Origin: Colimorpha sp045639845 | Lineage (GTDB): Bacteria > Bacteroidota > Bacteroidia > Bacteroidales > P3 | Length of the DNA: 37,936 nucleotides | Assembly: GCA_045639845.1 (NCBI GenBank) | Contig: JAZUDW010000116.1 | Coordinates: 1-37,936, forward strand | Direction of reading: 5' to 3' | Shown here: positions 16,571 through 26,012 of the stretch, in pieces | How the letters are laid out: each line of letters opens with the position of its first letter | How positions within the stretch are numbered: the first letter of the stretch is position 1 | The notes under the pieces: model-generated | Databases searched by the model: none | Seen by the model: the letters and a program-made list of their open reading frames with translations, nothing else | Told to the model about the DNA's origin: nothing | Translations under genes and position numbers: made by a program

Positions 16571-19078
16571 TTAGCGAACGATGAGTTTTTCAACTTTGCT
16601 GAAGTTTGCGTTGGTAATACGTACGAAGTAAGCACCCTTAGCAAGGTTGGAAACATTGATGTTCTGAGTAGCCTCAGCATTAACATTCTGGCTGCTGATT
16701 ACGCGGCCACTCATGTCGATAACAGCTATATTAACCACACCAGCTACACCATTGATAGAAAGCTGTACGTTGGAGGTAGCAGGGTTGGGCTGAAGATTTA
16801 CAGAAACACCATTGGTGAGGGTATTAATACCAACTTCGTGAGCCTTGAAGGTAGCGCTAACAGTAACGGGAGCAGAGATGTTCTCAACACCCCAGTTGAG
16901 GTCGCCTTCTTCATCGTCAGTGTTGGCAAATACTTCAACACCATTCTCATAAACCTTGTCGATGATGAAACCTTCATCGGGAGAAACAAAGATAGTACGG
17001 GTAGATCCGATAACAACGCTGTCGGTAGTGCCGCAGAGGATGTCGGTAATGGTGTTATCCCAGATGTTACCACCTTCGCCACACTCGAAGGAGATGGTGG
17101 TAGAAGGACGATACTCATAAGGACCAACGAGGAGACGGATCATAGGATTCTCACTGTAGGAGAACATATTGAGGCTGTTGTCGTAAGCGTCTGTGATAAT
17201 AACATTACCACGGTTGGTGATACCGAAGGTGCGACCATATTTGTACATCTCGGGGATCTCGCGGAAGCTTACATAAGAAGTATCAGAAAGGGTATAGTAA
17301 CCAGTAGAGTTAGCAGCTACGCAGAACATACCATCTTCGGGAAGCTGGTAACCAGCATAGTAAGAAGTATTAGCTTCAAGTTCGGGCTGATCGAGGAATT
17401 CGATGGTGATAACATTGTAGTCACCATTTTCTTCATACTCAAGGTTGGTAATGTTGTTGAGTTCACCATTGGTGATAGTGTGGGTAGAAGCACCAGTCTG
17501 GAGACGGGGGAAATACCAGCCACCATCTTCTTCGTTGATGTAGTCTGCATAGAGGATAGCGTTGATGTTGGTACCAGCCTCAACGAGACCAGGATAAGTA
17601 GAAGCAACGAGTTGAACGCCTTTGATGCGCCAACCAGCGGGAACATTGTCACCAGTTACGAACTGCTGATAAACACCGTAACCTGCGCGGTCCCACATTA
17701 CATCTTCGTAGCTAGAGCTGAATACGTTCTCTTCAACAGAGCCATAGGTCCAGTAGGAGAATTTGGTAAGAACGCCGTTATCACGACCCCACATACCACC
17801 ACCGTTAGCATTGCTGTTAACCTGAACAAGGATGGTATCGAAGGTACGGGTACCGCCACCAAGAACGTGGTCGAGCTGGCTGGAAGTAATGTCAGCATAT
17901 ACGAATACATCACCATTAGCAGTAGTGGGGATGAAACCGGTGTGGCCGTGAGCGAGAGCGGGGTTGGAGTTGGGATAAGCGATAGTATTAGCGCGGATGA
18001 AACCATAGGGGTCAATCTGCAGAGAGTCGTACTGGAATACAGCGAGGTTGCTCAAGTTGTCGTAAGCGATCTTGGTAGCAGCCTGGCCTTCGGTGAAAGT
18101 ATAAATAGCACCTTCGATGTTGTTCATAGCGTTAGCACCAGTGTTGCGGAATTTGGTATCAAACACAACGGGAACATTGAGGCCCTGGGGCATCATGTGG
18201 TAGAAACCTTCCCAGTAGCTAGCATTGTTAACGCGATAGCGATAGTTTTCACCAGCATAGCAACGGAAGTCGTCAACAATCCAGAGATAACCGTAAGCAC
18301 CACCAGCATTGTTGCTGCAAGCCCAACGGAGACGGAGATATACATTAGCCTGATCAGCGATAGCAAGAGGCATAGTGGTAGTCAACCAACCACGACGAGC
18401 GCTATTAACATCGATATCAACGCCACGAACGTTGATCTCGAAACCGTACCAGGTAGTACCATTGGTGCTATAGTCGATCCAGCAATGATCCTGGTTGAAT
18501 TTACGGTAATACTGATAGAACTGAACGTCAACGATGGGCACACCAGCAGTCGAGAAAGACTCGAAAGCGATGTAAGCATTGAAGTTACCAGTGTTACCGG
18601 TACCACCCCAAGCAGCGATCTGGTCCTGCATGGTCATAACCATAAGGCCGGCCATAGGAGTCTCAGAATCAAGACCGCTAAGAGTGCGGAAACCACGGGT
18701 AGGATAGTTGAAAGTAGCAGGATACTGGCCCTGGTTTTTCAAAGAAGTACAGGTGGCAGCAGTGGTATCAGCGATACGACGCCACTGAGAGTGATAAGCA
18801 GTCTGAGAGTGACCGGTAACATTGGTACCGTCAACCATATCAGTGTTAGAAAGGGTACCGGTGGTGTAGCCCGACTCAGAAGAGAAGTCGCACCACATCA
18901 ATTCGTTTTCCTTGGTAAAGATGGTGCCTTTGTAGTCAGCCTTTTCGCTCTTCACGTCAGACTTTTCTACTTTGGCCATCTGCTTAACGGCGTTTTTGGA
19001 AACAGCCATTTTAGCGGTTTGTGCAAATGCGAAGCTAGCGCACATTGCAAAACACAAAGCTACTAAAGTTTTTTTCAT
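16571..19078 (-). CDS. Secreted cell-surface protein with T9SS type A sorting domain
   Basis: An 835-aa exported protein. A signal peptide (MKKTLVALCFAMCASFAFA, cleavage before Q20) is followed by a lysine-rich spacer. Residues about 180-290 look like a jelly-roll (MAM/choice-of-anchor J type: DYSTNGTTWYGFE ... LWIVDDFRCYAG). Residues about 660-750 resemble an InlB B-repeat-like beta module (TIFVSPDEGFIIDKVYENG). The last 74 residues (762-835) are a type IX sorting domain with LQPNPATSNVQL, the VIDMSGRVI turn, LAKGAYFVRI and the KVEKLIVR end. It is expected to cross the outer membrane by T9SS and be anchored or released. Catalytic motifs were not recognised. Codons are strongly biased, the promoter is perfect and the terminator strong, so it is probably an abundant surface protein. 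Confidence 0.9.
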   Translation of the reverse strand: MKKTLVALCFAMCASFAFAQTAKMAVSKNAVKQMAKVEKSDVKSEKADYKGTIFTKENELMWCDFSSESGYTTGTLSNTDMVDGTNVTGHSQTAYHSQWRRIADTTAATCTSLKNQGQYPATFNYPTRGFRTLSGLDSETPMAGLMVMTMQDQIAAWGGTGNTGNFNAYIAFESFSTAGVPIVDVQFYQYYRKFNQDHCWIDYSTNGTTWYGFEINVRGVDIDVNSARRGWLTTTMPLAIADQANVYLRLRWACSNNAGGAYGYLWIVDDFRCYAGENYRYRVNNASYWEGFYHMMPQGLNVPVVFDTKFRNTGANAMNNIEGAIYTFTEGQAATKIAYDNLSNLAVFQYDSLQIDPYGFIRANTIAYPNSNPALAHGHTGFIPTTANGDVFVYADITSSQLDHVLGGGTRTFDTILVQVNSNANGGGMWGRDNGVLTKFSYWTYGSVEENVFSSSYEDVMWDRAGYGVYQQFVTGDNVPAGWRIKGVQLVASTYPGLVEAGTNINAILYADYINEEDGGWYFPRLQTGASTHTITNGELNNITNLEYEENGDYNVITIEFLDQPELEANTSYYAGYQLPEDGMFCVAANSTGYYTLSDTSYVSFREIPEMYKYGRTFGITNRGNVIITDAYDNSLNMFSYSENPMIRLLVGPYEYRPSTTISFECGEGGNIWDNTITDILCGTTDSVVIGSTRTIFVSPDEGFIIDKVYENGVEVFANTDDEEGDLNWGVENISAPVTVSATFKAHEVGINTLTNGVSVNLQPNPATSNVQLSINGVAGVVNIAVIDMSGRVISSQNVNAEATQNINVSNLAKGAYFVRITNANFSKVEKLIVR

Positions 19079-19189
19079 CGTATTGAGGTTTTAATTAATA
19101 ATTTTTTCATTCTACAATATATCCCAATGCTTTCAATATCTATCACTTAGCACGACACCTTAAAACAAGGGACTACTTCTAAAACTTTG

Positions 19190-19220
19190 CAAATATAGTG
19201 CTTTTCTTTCACTCTGCAAA
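19190..19220 (-). promoter_or_regulatory. Promoter of the T9SS cargo gene
   Basis: TTTG (19217-19220), a 19-nt spacer and TATATTTG (19190-19197) on the minus strand match the consensus exactly. The leader to the ATG at 19078 is about 105 nt. Confidence 0.9.
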
Positions 19221-19889
19221 AAAAAAGTCTCCATTTTAGAATTTTTAGAAGTCAGTGGGGTAGGTTGTGAGTATATATTATTGATTATACATTGTATAAT
19301 TAATGATCATAAATAAGGCAGCACACTTATTCGAAAAATTTTCTGTGCAGCATACAAAGTAATTGATGAAATGATAAGTTAGTTTAAACCATGTTCGGCG
19401 TCCGTAACAGGACATTTTACGCAATTATTTAATTGAGCACGAAACAATTCACTGATCTTTTTACGGGTAACCTACATTCATTCATGGCCTCTCTCATGTT
19501 AGCTAGCCGAAACATTTATTATTTTTTTTCATCGACACATGGTCCACGAATGGTAGCACGACGAATATTTTGCGGCGAACCATGTTCAATCACCGAACAC
19601 CCATCGATGCACTGTACAACGACAATAGTTGTTTTTATAACGGAGAAGTTCGTTGCCAACCGTGCTCACCTGTCGCTGACTCTTCGTTCTGCTTCGGCCA
19701 CGTCTTTATTGCATCCACTACAATTCTCCGCCCCAGGGACGAGAGCATGACGAAGGCATGGCGAAGGCAGCACCAATCCAATTCAGGATTCTGTACTGTA
19801 CATTGTTTATTGTACTCCCATGCAAAGCCATTGCAAGTGGATATCTTTTGCCTCTTTACAGTGTTTGCACATTTTGCCGATATTAAACA

Positions 19890-20198
19890 AGGATGATGAA
19901 AAAATAAGTTAGATCCATTTCAGCCGCCGACATTGGATCCACTCCAGATAGTGTAACTGTTGGCTCCACTTCGGTCACCGACCATAGTTCGGATGATATA
20001 ATTTGGCTTAGATTGTCAAGCTTTTTTTGCATTGTGAAGATAGAGTATAAAGAGCTTCTGTAAAGCCCAATAGGTTTCTGGAAGAGACTGCGAGCGGAGC
20101 GGAACAAAGCGAAGAATAGGCTATGTTCCCTCGTATCAACTCTAAAATATCTCAACAACCTAAAGCAAAATCGTACCAATTTATTTTCTCATCATCAC
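19890..20198. repeat. MITE-like element, copy A
   Basis: The ends are imperfect inverted repeats: GATGATGAAAAAATAAGTT (19892-19910) faces, read on the other strand, GTGATGATGAGAAAATAAAT (from 20198 inwards). A core at 19995-20020 includes ATTTGGCTTAGATTGTCAAG and is shared, with one mismatch over 26 nt, with copy B at 27030-27055. Further similarity follows (TGCGAGC...AGCGG, AATAGGCTAT). Copy A has about 85 extra bases between left end and core. No transposase gene is inside. Confidence 0.65.
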
Positions 20199-20265
20199 TC
20201 AGTAGGAAAAAGAATAATGCGGGACGCCAAACTCTCTTTGCTGATAATCATTTATTTTACCAACA

Positions 20266-20514
20266 TCACTTGATCAAACAATCATTTTTCTTTTCTATCT
20301 CCATGGATGAGCAGTGCCACATGGCGGAATCCGATTCGATTATAACATAGTGTGCGCCTGCGCACAAACTATATAAGGAACGGGTTGCCGAAGCATCCAC
20401 TGGCTGCTGCAGGTCACGGAGCTGCATGCCGCAAACCGTGGCGAAGCATGCTGCGTAGCAATATGCAGCTTGCTGTGGCCGATGGGTGGCTGTGGGTGTT
20501 GGTTTCCTATTCAT
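20266..20514 (-). CDS. Possible small orphan ORF, 82 aa
   Basis: An open frame from an ATG at 20514 (MNRKPTPTATHRPQ...) begins about 110 nt downstream of a consensus promoter at 20632-20663 on the same strand. It has six cysteines and matches no family I recognise. It spans the GC-richer patch and the TGTGCGC/GCGCACA hairpin, so the signal could equally be a non-coding RNA or relic DNA. Translation is doubtful. Confidence 0.22.
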   Translation of the reverse strand: MNRKPTPTATHRPQQAAYCYAACFATVCGMQLRDLQQPVDASATRSLYSLCAGAHYVIIESDSAMWHCSSMEIEKKNDCLIK

Positions 20515-20631
20515 AGAGAAAATAATTTTTCATTGTATTGGTCTTGTCACTTCCTTGAAGGGGACCATGTATCGTATGTGAGCAATGATAGTTGGGCACC
20601 GAAGGCGGCATCCTCGAAAGAAATGAATTTG

Positions 20632-20663
20632 CAAAGGTACAACTTTTTTCTTTTGCGGACAAA
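20632..20663 (-). promoter_or_regulatory. Orphan promoter in the gene-poor region
   Basis: TTTG (20660-20663), a 20-nt spacer and TACCTTTG (20632-20639) on the minus strand match the consensus exactly. Transcription would run from about 20625 towards 20200, across the GC-rich patch and into the MITE-like copy A. No established gene lies downstream. Confidence 0.7.
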
Positions 20664-21250
20664 AAAAAATTTTGGCATTCAAATTCCCCAAGCGAGCTTT
20701 TTTTTACGATATCGGATACGTGATTTGGGGGAATGGCCATTTCTCCCCAATTAACGTCTTGTGAGAATTTCATGTAAAATTGTTGTTTTCGCACAAATTT
20801 GTCTGTCGATGCTTACAAAAATATGCTTCGACCGGATAAGATAACAGATCTTTTGCCACCTTCTCGTATGCTCAATCACTCAATTCCGCCACACTCACTA
20901 TAACAAGAATCTAACGAATAAAACACATTGGTTCAATTGGACGAATGTGAAACGCGAATAGAGTACCCCCTTAGTAGGAATGAGGATATTGTGGGGTGCC
21001 AGCACCTCTTTACGGATAATCAGATAAAAAAAACATAGTGACTGTGACTCAACCAGGAAATCGCCCATACCCATATATAAATAATATTTTTTTGATACAA
21101 TTGCATAATATATTTTATCTTTATCGTTATTAATAAAAGTAATATTGAAGTATTGTTCGTTTCTATTTAGCAACGATGAGTGATGCTCGTTTATAAAGAT
21201 AGAGTGATACCTCAAAGTCGTAACATACAGAAGATTTAACCAAATATTGC

Positions 21251-22087
21251 ATGAAATCACCCAAAGAACTATCCGTTGACCAAAAACTCCTCGACTTGAC
21301 CCAGGAGATTTGTGACCTCACACCCGAAAAGACCGACATCCCCCTTCGTATAATCCATTCGCTGATCAATAATCCCGAAATCGAAGCGATGCAAGACTAT
21401 GCCAACAACGTTTCGATCACACGCCTTGGATTCAACGACCACGGCCCCGTACACATGCGTACCGTATGCCGCAACGCGCTCAAAATGTTAAAAGTTCTAT
21501 ACTTGGCTGGAGTTAAGACATCGTTGGAGAACGAACAATGCGGCTCTTTTGACGATAGCGTAGCCGCAGTGATACTGGCATCATTTCTCCACGACTACGG
21601 CATGACTGTAGGGCGGCAGGATCACGAGCTTTATTCAGGCATCATGGCCTACTCGCTCATAAACGACACTTTAAAGGATGTAATACCCGGCAACGAAAAC
21701 CTCCGCAGAAGAGTGATCATACGGTCCATGGCACTGGAAGGCATAGTGGGTCATATGGGGACTCGACGCATACATTCTATTGAAGCAGGCCTAATACTGA
21801 TAGCCGACGGCTGCGATATGACCAAGGGCAGAGCCCGCATACCGATGGAGATGAACACCCGTCCCAGCATCGGCGACATCCATAAGTATTCTGCCAGCTC
21901 GATAGAACGTGTCAAGATACTCGCAGGAACAGAACGTCCAATAAAAATAGAAGTCAACATGTCGGCCGAAGTCGGGTTCTTCCAAATCGAAGAGGTATTA
22001 CTACAAAAAATCAATTCAAGCCCCGCCAAACATCTGGTTGAACTCTATGCAGGCGTAGAAGGACAAGAAATGAAAAAATACCTATAG
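21251..22087 (+). CDS. HD-domain metal-dependent phosphohydrolase
   Basis: A 278-aa soluble protein. The HD signature is visible as NDHGPVH (62-68, His64 and His68), the doublet HD at 114-115 (ASFLHDYGM) and a downstream His-Glu (QDHELYSG). The spacing fits the HD phosphohydrolase superfamily, whose members hydrolyse nucleotides or phosphate esters with bound metal. No second domain such as RelA, GAF or PAS is present, and the substrate is unknown. It starts at the ATG at 21251 after a 2.2-kb gene-poor stretch and is followed by 285 bp without a gene. It appears to be a single-gene unit; no perfect promoter was found just upstream. Confidence 0.8.
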   Translation: MKSPKELSVDQKLLDLTQEICDLTPEKTDIPLRIIHSLINNPEIEAMQDYANNVSITRLGFNDHGPVHMRTVCRNALKMLKVLYLAGVKTSLENEQCGSFDDSVAAVILASFLHDYGMTVGRQDHELYSGIMAYSLINDTLKDVIPGNENLRRRVIIRSMALEGIVGHMGTRRIHSIEAGLILIADGCDMTKGRARIPMEMNTRPSIGDIHKYSASSIERVKILAGTERPIKIEVNMSAEVGFFQIEEVLLQKINSSPAKHLVELYAGVEGQEMKKYL

Positions 22088-22372
22088 CACTTCTAAAACA
22101 AGAAACACAATATTTAAATAGAGATATCGTTATCAAAAAGAGAATGAAATTGACCCCTTGGCTTCACCCCTTTCAATTATAGGGAATAGCGATTGGATCT
22201 TTTCAGCCACAAGGATTGCCGCCAACACACCTTTGCCGTGATGGACGGAGGATGTTTAGGATGCGTCATATCTGTGGTTACAGAATCAAAAAAAAAGAAA
22301 TCAAGAGCTGAAAGCAAAAGAGACTTCAGATCAATTAAATTGTATAACAATATATTGGGAACACATCACTAG

Positions 22373-24028
22373 GTGAAAAGCGATACTAAATATCAAATAA
22401 TAGGCACGGTACTACTCGTCTGCCTCGCTGCCATAACCGGCTGCAAGAGCAGCAACCGCTTAGCCGACAAAGGACCCCAAAAGGCTCAAGAGCGTGTTGT
22501 CACCGATGAGATCCTCCGCATGGAGGCAATGCTCATTGATGCAAAAATGCAACAACAAATCGAGCAAGACGGAAAAGCGCTCACCACATATCGTCAAATG
22601 CTGAAAACCGACAGCGAATACGGAGCTGCTCTTTACGGCATTAGCCAAATTTTGGCCATGAGTCGTCTCGACAGTGCTGTTTTCTACGCCGAACGAGCCA
22701 TCGCCTCCGAGAAAAACAATGTATGGTACCACATTTGGACGGCACGACTCTACGAGATTACCGGTGAACTGCAAAAGCACGCACAAGAATGGGAGACTAT
22801 CGTAAAACTGAGTCCCTCCAATATTGAATATTATTACGAACTATCGAATAGTTACATTAAAGCACAAAACCTGCCCAAGGCTATAAGTTCATTGAGTCGC
22901 GTTGAAAAGATTATCGGCTACACCGAAGAGATTTCAATGCAGAAGCAGCGACTTTGGAACGCCATGGGAAAACCATCCATGGGCCTGAAAGAGATAGAAA
23001 ATCTCGCCAAAACCTATCCTCAAAACAGCAGATACAGTGCATTGTTGGCCAACGCATACATGCAGGCAAAAGAATACGCCAAAGCCAAACAGTATCTGGA
23101 CCAGCTTCTAGAAACAAACCCTCGAGATGAATACATTCACATTAGTTTGGCCGACTACTACAAAGCTACCAAAGACGAGGAAAAAATGTTCAGCGAACTG
23201 AAAAAAGGATTTGCCAACTCTCTAATATCAACTGATATTAAGTTACAACTTCTTAACAAATTTTATCCTGAAGATCCACAAATAGAAAGGAGCCCCAAAG
23301 CCATTGAACTCCTCCAAACAATCATGGAAGGTAATCCAGACACCACGGCCTACGCCCTAATATATAGCAGCATGTTGCTATCGCAAGGGAAATATGCTGA
23401 TGCTGCCCGACAAATCAAACTGCACCTTAGCAAAGACAGTAGCCAATGGACTCCTTGGGAAACCCTCCTACAGGTCGAAATGGAGTTGGAGAACAACGAA
23501 GACGAGATGCTGAGCATAGCAAAACGAGCCTCTGCGCTCTTCCCATTTGAAGTGTTGCCTCACTACATTATGGCATACTGCCACCTAGCCAAAGAGCAAC
23601 ACCAGCAATCCATTGACGAGGTAAAACAATGTGAAAAACTAGGGTTCTCAAAACGCTACCTCAAAGAAATGGAGTGCGAAGCCTACAACATGGCAGCTCA
23701 CTGCTACGAAAAAATAAACGACTTCGACAACTGTGAGAAATATCACGAAAAAGCCATCGGGGTTTGTCCTAGTGATCCTTTGATAGCTAATTCGTACGCC
23801 TATTATCTAGCCGAACGACACAAAGATTTAGAGAAAGCAGAGAAACTGTCGGCTATGACACTCAAAGCCGATCCTCAAAATCCCTACTTTCTCGACACCT
23901 ATGCCTGGATACTCTACCAAATGGGGCGATACGATGAAGCCAGGAAATACATAAAACAAGCCATTGTGCGCCCTGAGAACGAAAACGAAGACGTTCGGAA
24001 GCACTACCAACTCATAATGGGGAAATAA
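22373..24028 (+). CDS. TPR-repeat lipoprotein
   Basis: A 551-aa protein starting with GTG at 22373, directly after an in-frame TAG, so no longer form is possible. The N-terminus is a lipoprotein signal peptide with lipobox ITGC (21-24), and Cys24 would be lipidated. The mature part is almost wholly helical tetratricopeptide repeats (for example EYGAALYGISQIL, YYYELSNSYIKAQNLPKAISSL, SLIANSYAYYLAE-type units near residues 80-530). TPR lipoproteins act as assembly scaffolds at the cell envelope. It is followed by a DUF4292-like lipoprotein 8 nt downstream, an order that in my recollection is common in Bacteroidales, where an EnvC-type peptidase usually follows. Function is unknown. Confidence 0.88.
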   Translation: MKSDTKYQIIGTVLLVCLAAITGCKSSNRLADKGPQKAQERVVTDEILRMEAMLIDAKMQQQIEQDGKALTTYRQMLKTDSEYGAALYGISQILAMSRLDSAVFYAERAIASEKNNVWYHIWTARLYEITGELQKHAQEWETIVKLSPSNIEYYYELSNSYIKAQNLPKAISSLSRVEKIIGYTEEISMQKQRLWNAMGKPSMGLKEIENLAKTYPQNSRYSALLANAYMQAKEYAKAKQYLDQLLETNPRDEYIHISLADYYKATKDEEKMFSELKKGFANSLISTDIKLQLLNKFYPEDPQIERSPKAIELLQTIMEGNPDTTAYALIYSSMLLSQGKYADAARQIKLHLSKDSSQWTPWETLLQVEMELENNEDEMLSIAKRASALFPFEVLPHYIMAYCHLAKEQHQQSIDEVKQCEKLGFSKRYLKEMECEAYNMAAHCYEKINDFDNCEKYHEKAIGVCPSDPLIANSYAYYLAERHKDLEKAEKLSAMTLKADPQNPYFLDTYAWILYQMGRYDEARKYIKQAIVRPENENEDVRKHYQLIMGK

Positions 24029-24036
24029 CCACTACA

Positions 24037-24768
24037 ATGAAAAAACATATCATCTATATCACCATTGCAGCCTGCATACTCTTATCCAGCTGCAACTCTT
24101 CTAGAAAAATGGCTCGACAAGAACGTCGCGAAGCCAGAAAAGAGCAAGTCGCAACAAATCCCTCAAACCCGACACCCTCTACCACAAATCCAACCAATCA
24201 ACCCGCAATAAACACGGGAAACAATAACGAGGCCAACAGACATTCTAACCAAACCAACACTAATCCGCAATCAACCAAGCCCACCCCTAAAAAACCAAAA
24301 TACAATTTCAAAACCCTTAGCACCAATGTCACCTGTACCGTGGGCAACTATTCCGCCAACGCCCAGCTCCGTATGCTGAACGATAGCATTATCTGGCTCA
24401 CTGTGTCTAAATTCATAGAACTGGGACGTGCATACATCACTCCCGACTCGGTAAAAGCTTACATTAAGGTAACCAACGAGTACATTGCTGGCAGTTGGAC
24501 CGATATTCAACTGAAATACAATGTTGACATCAACTTTGAAACGGTGCAAGATATGCTTCTTGGGGAAACAGTGAAGACAAAAGTAGTCAGTTCTACAGCA
24601 TCCGACTATCAGACTTTTGGGAAATTGAAGCTAGCCAAACTTATCAATGTGGTTGTGAAACATCCTAGGATTAATCAGACAGCTCGACTCAAATACACCA
24701 CACCTGAAGTTGATAAAGCTCTGGCATTCCCCTTTTCTATTCCTCGAAGCGCATCAAAAATGAAATAA
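24037..24768 (+). CDS. DUF4292-like (LolB-like) lipoprotein
   Basis: A 243-aa lipoprotein with signal peptide and lipobox LSSC (16-19). After lipidated Cys19 comes a basic stretch and then a low-complexity Asn/Thr/Pro-rich linker to about residue 88. The folded part (about 90-243) has alternating strands, such as NVTCTVGNYSANAQLRMLNDSIIWLTVSKF given in parts, and ELGRAYITPDSVKAYIK, that match the DUF4292 pattern. DUF4292 is considered LolA/LolB-like, so a role in outer-membrane lipoprotein insertion is possible but not shown. It lies between the TPR lipoprotein (8 nt) and a LolA-like protein (20 nt), forming a probable operon. Confidence 0.75.
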   Translation: MKKHIIYITIAACILLSSCNSSRKMARQERREARKEQVATNPSNPTPSTTNPTNQPAINTGNNNEANRHSNQTNTNPQSTKPTPKKPKYNFKTLSTNVTCTVGNYSANAQLRMLNDSIIWLTVSKFIELGRAYITPDSVKAYIKVTNEYIAGSWTDIQLKYNVDINFETVQDMLLGETVKTKVVSSTASDYQTFGKLKLAKLINVVVKHPRINQTARLKYTTPEVDKALAFPFSIPRSASKMK

Positions 24769-24788
24769 CATATAAAACCTAAATCAAT

Positions 24789-25526
24789 ATGAAGAACATA
24801 CTTATTACCATAGCTCTAATAGGATGCTCAGTCATAGCATGGGCACAAAACCACCAATGGATTCCTGACACGGCTGTATTAGTGGTAGATAGATACCTGA
24901 AAATAGTGAACTACGACAACTTGCCTGCCGATAGTATGCTGTATATAGAGACCATCATCGTAAACCGAGACAATCCCAAAGACACGACGATGATGAAACG
25001 ATGGTTCGTTATGCCCCAGAAGATGAGAGGCGAAATATTCGTGAACGGAGTCAGAGAGAAAGCACTTCGTTCCAATGGCAAGGATCTGTACAGAGAATTC
25101 AAGAATGGACGCTGGCGTTCGATTGATCCCGCCGGCTTCTACTCCAAGATGGCCGAATACGACTTCCGCGGGGCCCTTTACAACTGGAGAACCCAAGGTT
25201 TGGAATTGGAATACAAAGGCATTTGGACATACAATGGCAACGAGGTCTATCGCATCCTAGTGCACGATCCTTATCGCTACGACAGATACTATCTTTTCGA
25301 CAAACAAAGTGGTCTGCTTTTTATGATTGACGAACTGCCTATCGATCCAACCACCCAGAAGGGCAACGCCATGCCCAATGTGGATTGGCGAGCCATCCAT
25401 GAATACTACCCATTGCACATGATGTTCATCCCCTCGGAAGAGAGTTACCAAATAGATGGTAAAATTACCTTAATGCACAGCACTATGAAGATGCTACCGA
25501 TGGACGATCGTCTATTCAACAAATAG
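24789..25526 (+). CDS. Periplasmic protein with LolA-like features
   Basis: A 245-aa exported protein with a signal peptide (MKNILITIALIGCSVIAWA, cleavage before Q20). The layout suggests a LolA/LolB-like half-barrel: an N-terminal helix (VVDRYLKIVNYDNLP), a strand with an alternating pattern (MLYIETIIVNRD), KRWFVMPQKMRGEIFVNG, then YRILVHDPYRYDRYYLFDKQSGLLFMIDEL, echoing the family's yxFDxxtgLl element. No lipobox follows the signal, so it would be soluble in the periplasm. It follows the DUF4292-like lipoprotein by 20 nt and precedes tadA by 11 nt. The fold assignment is inference from pattern, not a firm match. Confidence 0.55.
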   Translation: MKNILITIALIGCSVIAWAQNHQWIPDTAVLVVDRYLKIVNYDNLPADSMLYIETIIVNRDNPKDTTMMKRWFVMPQKMRGEIFVNGVREKALRSNGKDLYREFKNGRWRSIDPAGFYSKMAEYDFRGALYNWRTQGLELEYKGIWTYNGNEVYRILVHDPYRYDRYYLFDKQSGLLFMIDELPIDPTTQKGNAMPNVDWRAIHEYYPLHMMFIPSEESYQIDGKITLMHSTMKMLPMDDRLFNK

Positions 25527-25537
25527 CAAAAAAGACC

Positions 25538-25990
25538 ATGAGCATCTTTGACAACGACGACGAATACTACATGCAGCAAGCCCTAAGAGAAGCTCGTACC
25601 GCACGCGATGAAGACGAAGTACCCATCGGAGCCGTCATCGTGAGCAACAACCGCATTATTGCCCGTGCCCACAACAACACAGAGCGACTTCACGACGTCA
25701 CTGCTCATGCTGAGATGATTGCCTTCACCGCTGCAGCAGAAGCCTTGGGTGGAAAATACCTTACCGACTGCACCCTCTATGTCACCGTAGAACCTTGCTA
25801 TATGTGTGCAGGCGCTGCAGGATGGACTCAGATAAGACGCATAGTGTATGGCGCATCCGACCCTAAACGCGGATTCACAAAATTGGGTAGAGCCATGCTC
25901 CACCCTAAGACAGAGGTAGTCAGCGGCGTGATGGTCGAAGAGTGCGAGACGTTAATGAAAGATTTTTTTAAATTAAAGAGAAAATTATAG
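25538..25990 (+). CDS. tadA: tRNA-specific adenosine deaminase
   Basis: A 150-aa zinc deaminase that converts A34 to inosine in tRNA-Arg(ACG), which reads the CGT codons that dominate highly expressed genes of this window. The catalytic HAE motif is at 57-59, and the zinc ligands PCYMC give Cys87 and Cys90. TDCTLYVTVEPC and GASDPKRGF are typical TadA segments, and the C-terminal helix ends in basic FFKLKRKL. It starts 11 nt after the LolA-like gene. A guanine deaminase of the same fold is less likely given the motifs. Confidence 0.94.
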   Translation: MSIFDNDDEYYMQQALREARTARDEDEVPIGAVIVSNNRIIARAHNNTERLHDVTAHAEMIAFTAAAEALGGKYLTDCTLYVTVEPCYMCAGAAGWTQIRRIVYGASDPKRGFTKLGRAMLHPKTEVVSGVMVEECETLMKDFFKLKRKL

Positions 25991-26012
25991 TAATAATATT
26001 AATATCTATTAT

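Larger units (their letters stand above)
19079..21250. other. 2.2-kb gene-poor region with a repeat and an orphan promoter
   Basis: Beyond the cargo promoter (19190-19220) no conserved gene is recognisable here. It contains one MITE-like element (19890-20198) and a possible degenerate copy (about 19362-19537). A GC-richer patch with the hairpin TGTGCGC/GCGCACA lies at 20350-20500, a perfect minus-strand promoter at 20632-20663, and an imperfect long-range inverted repeat of ATTCCCC/GGGGAAT at about 20686-20744. Several short frames exist on both strands; none has recognisable protein motifs. It may be the remains of decayed mobile DNA. Confidence 0.6.

Noticed and set aside
16541..19066. 841-aa plus-strand open frame
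   Set aside because: It mirrors the T9SS cargo gene. Codon bias of the real minus-strand gene removes stops on the other strand; the minus-strand frame has signal peptide, sorting domain, promoter and terminator.
19433..19896. Two overlapping plus-strand frames of about 105 codons
   Set aside because: No motif, no promoter and no signal peptide; they lie in decayed-looking sequence beside the repeat elements.
20350..20500. Possible CRISPR or tandem repeat array in the GC-rich patch
   Set aside because: Short words such as GCTGC and AAGCAT recur but without regular spacing or a constant unit.
20507..20794. 95-aa minus-strand frame
   Set aside because: Its start lies upstream of the orphan promoter it would have to be transcribed through, and it shows no family features.
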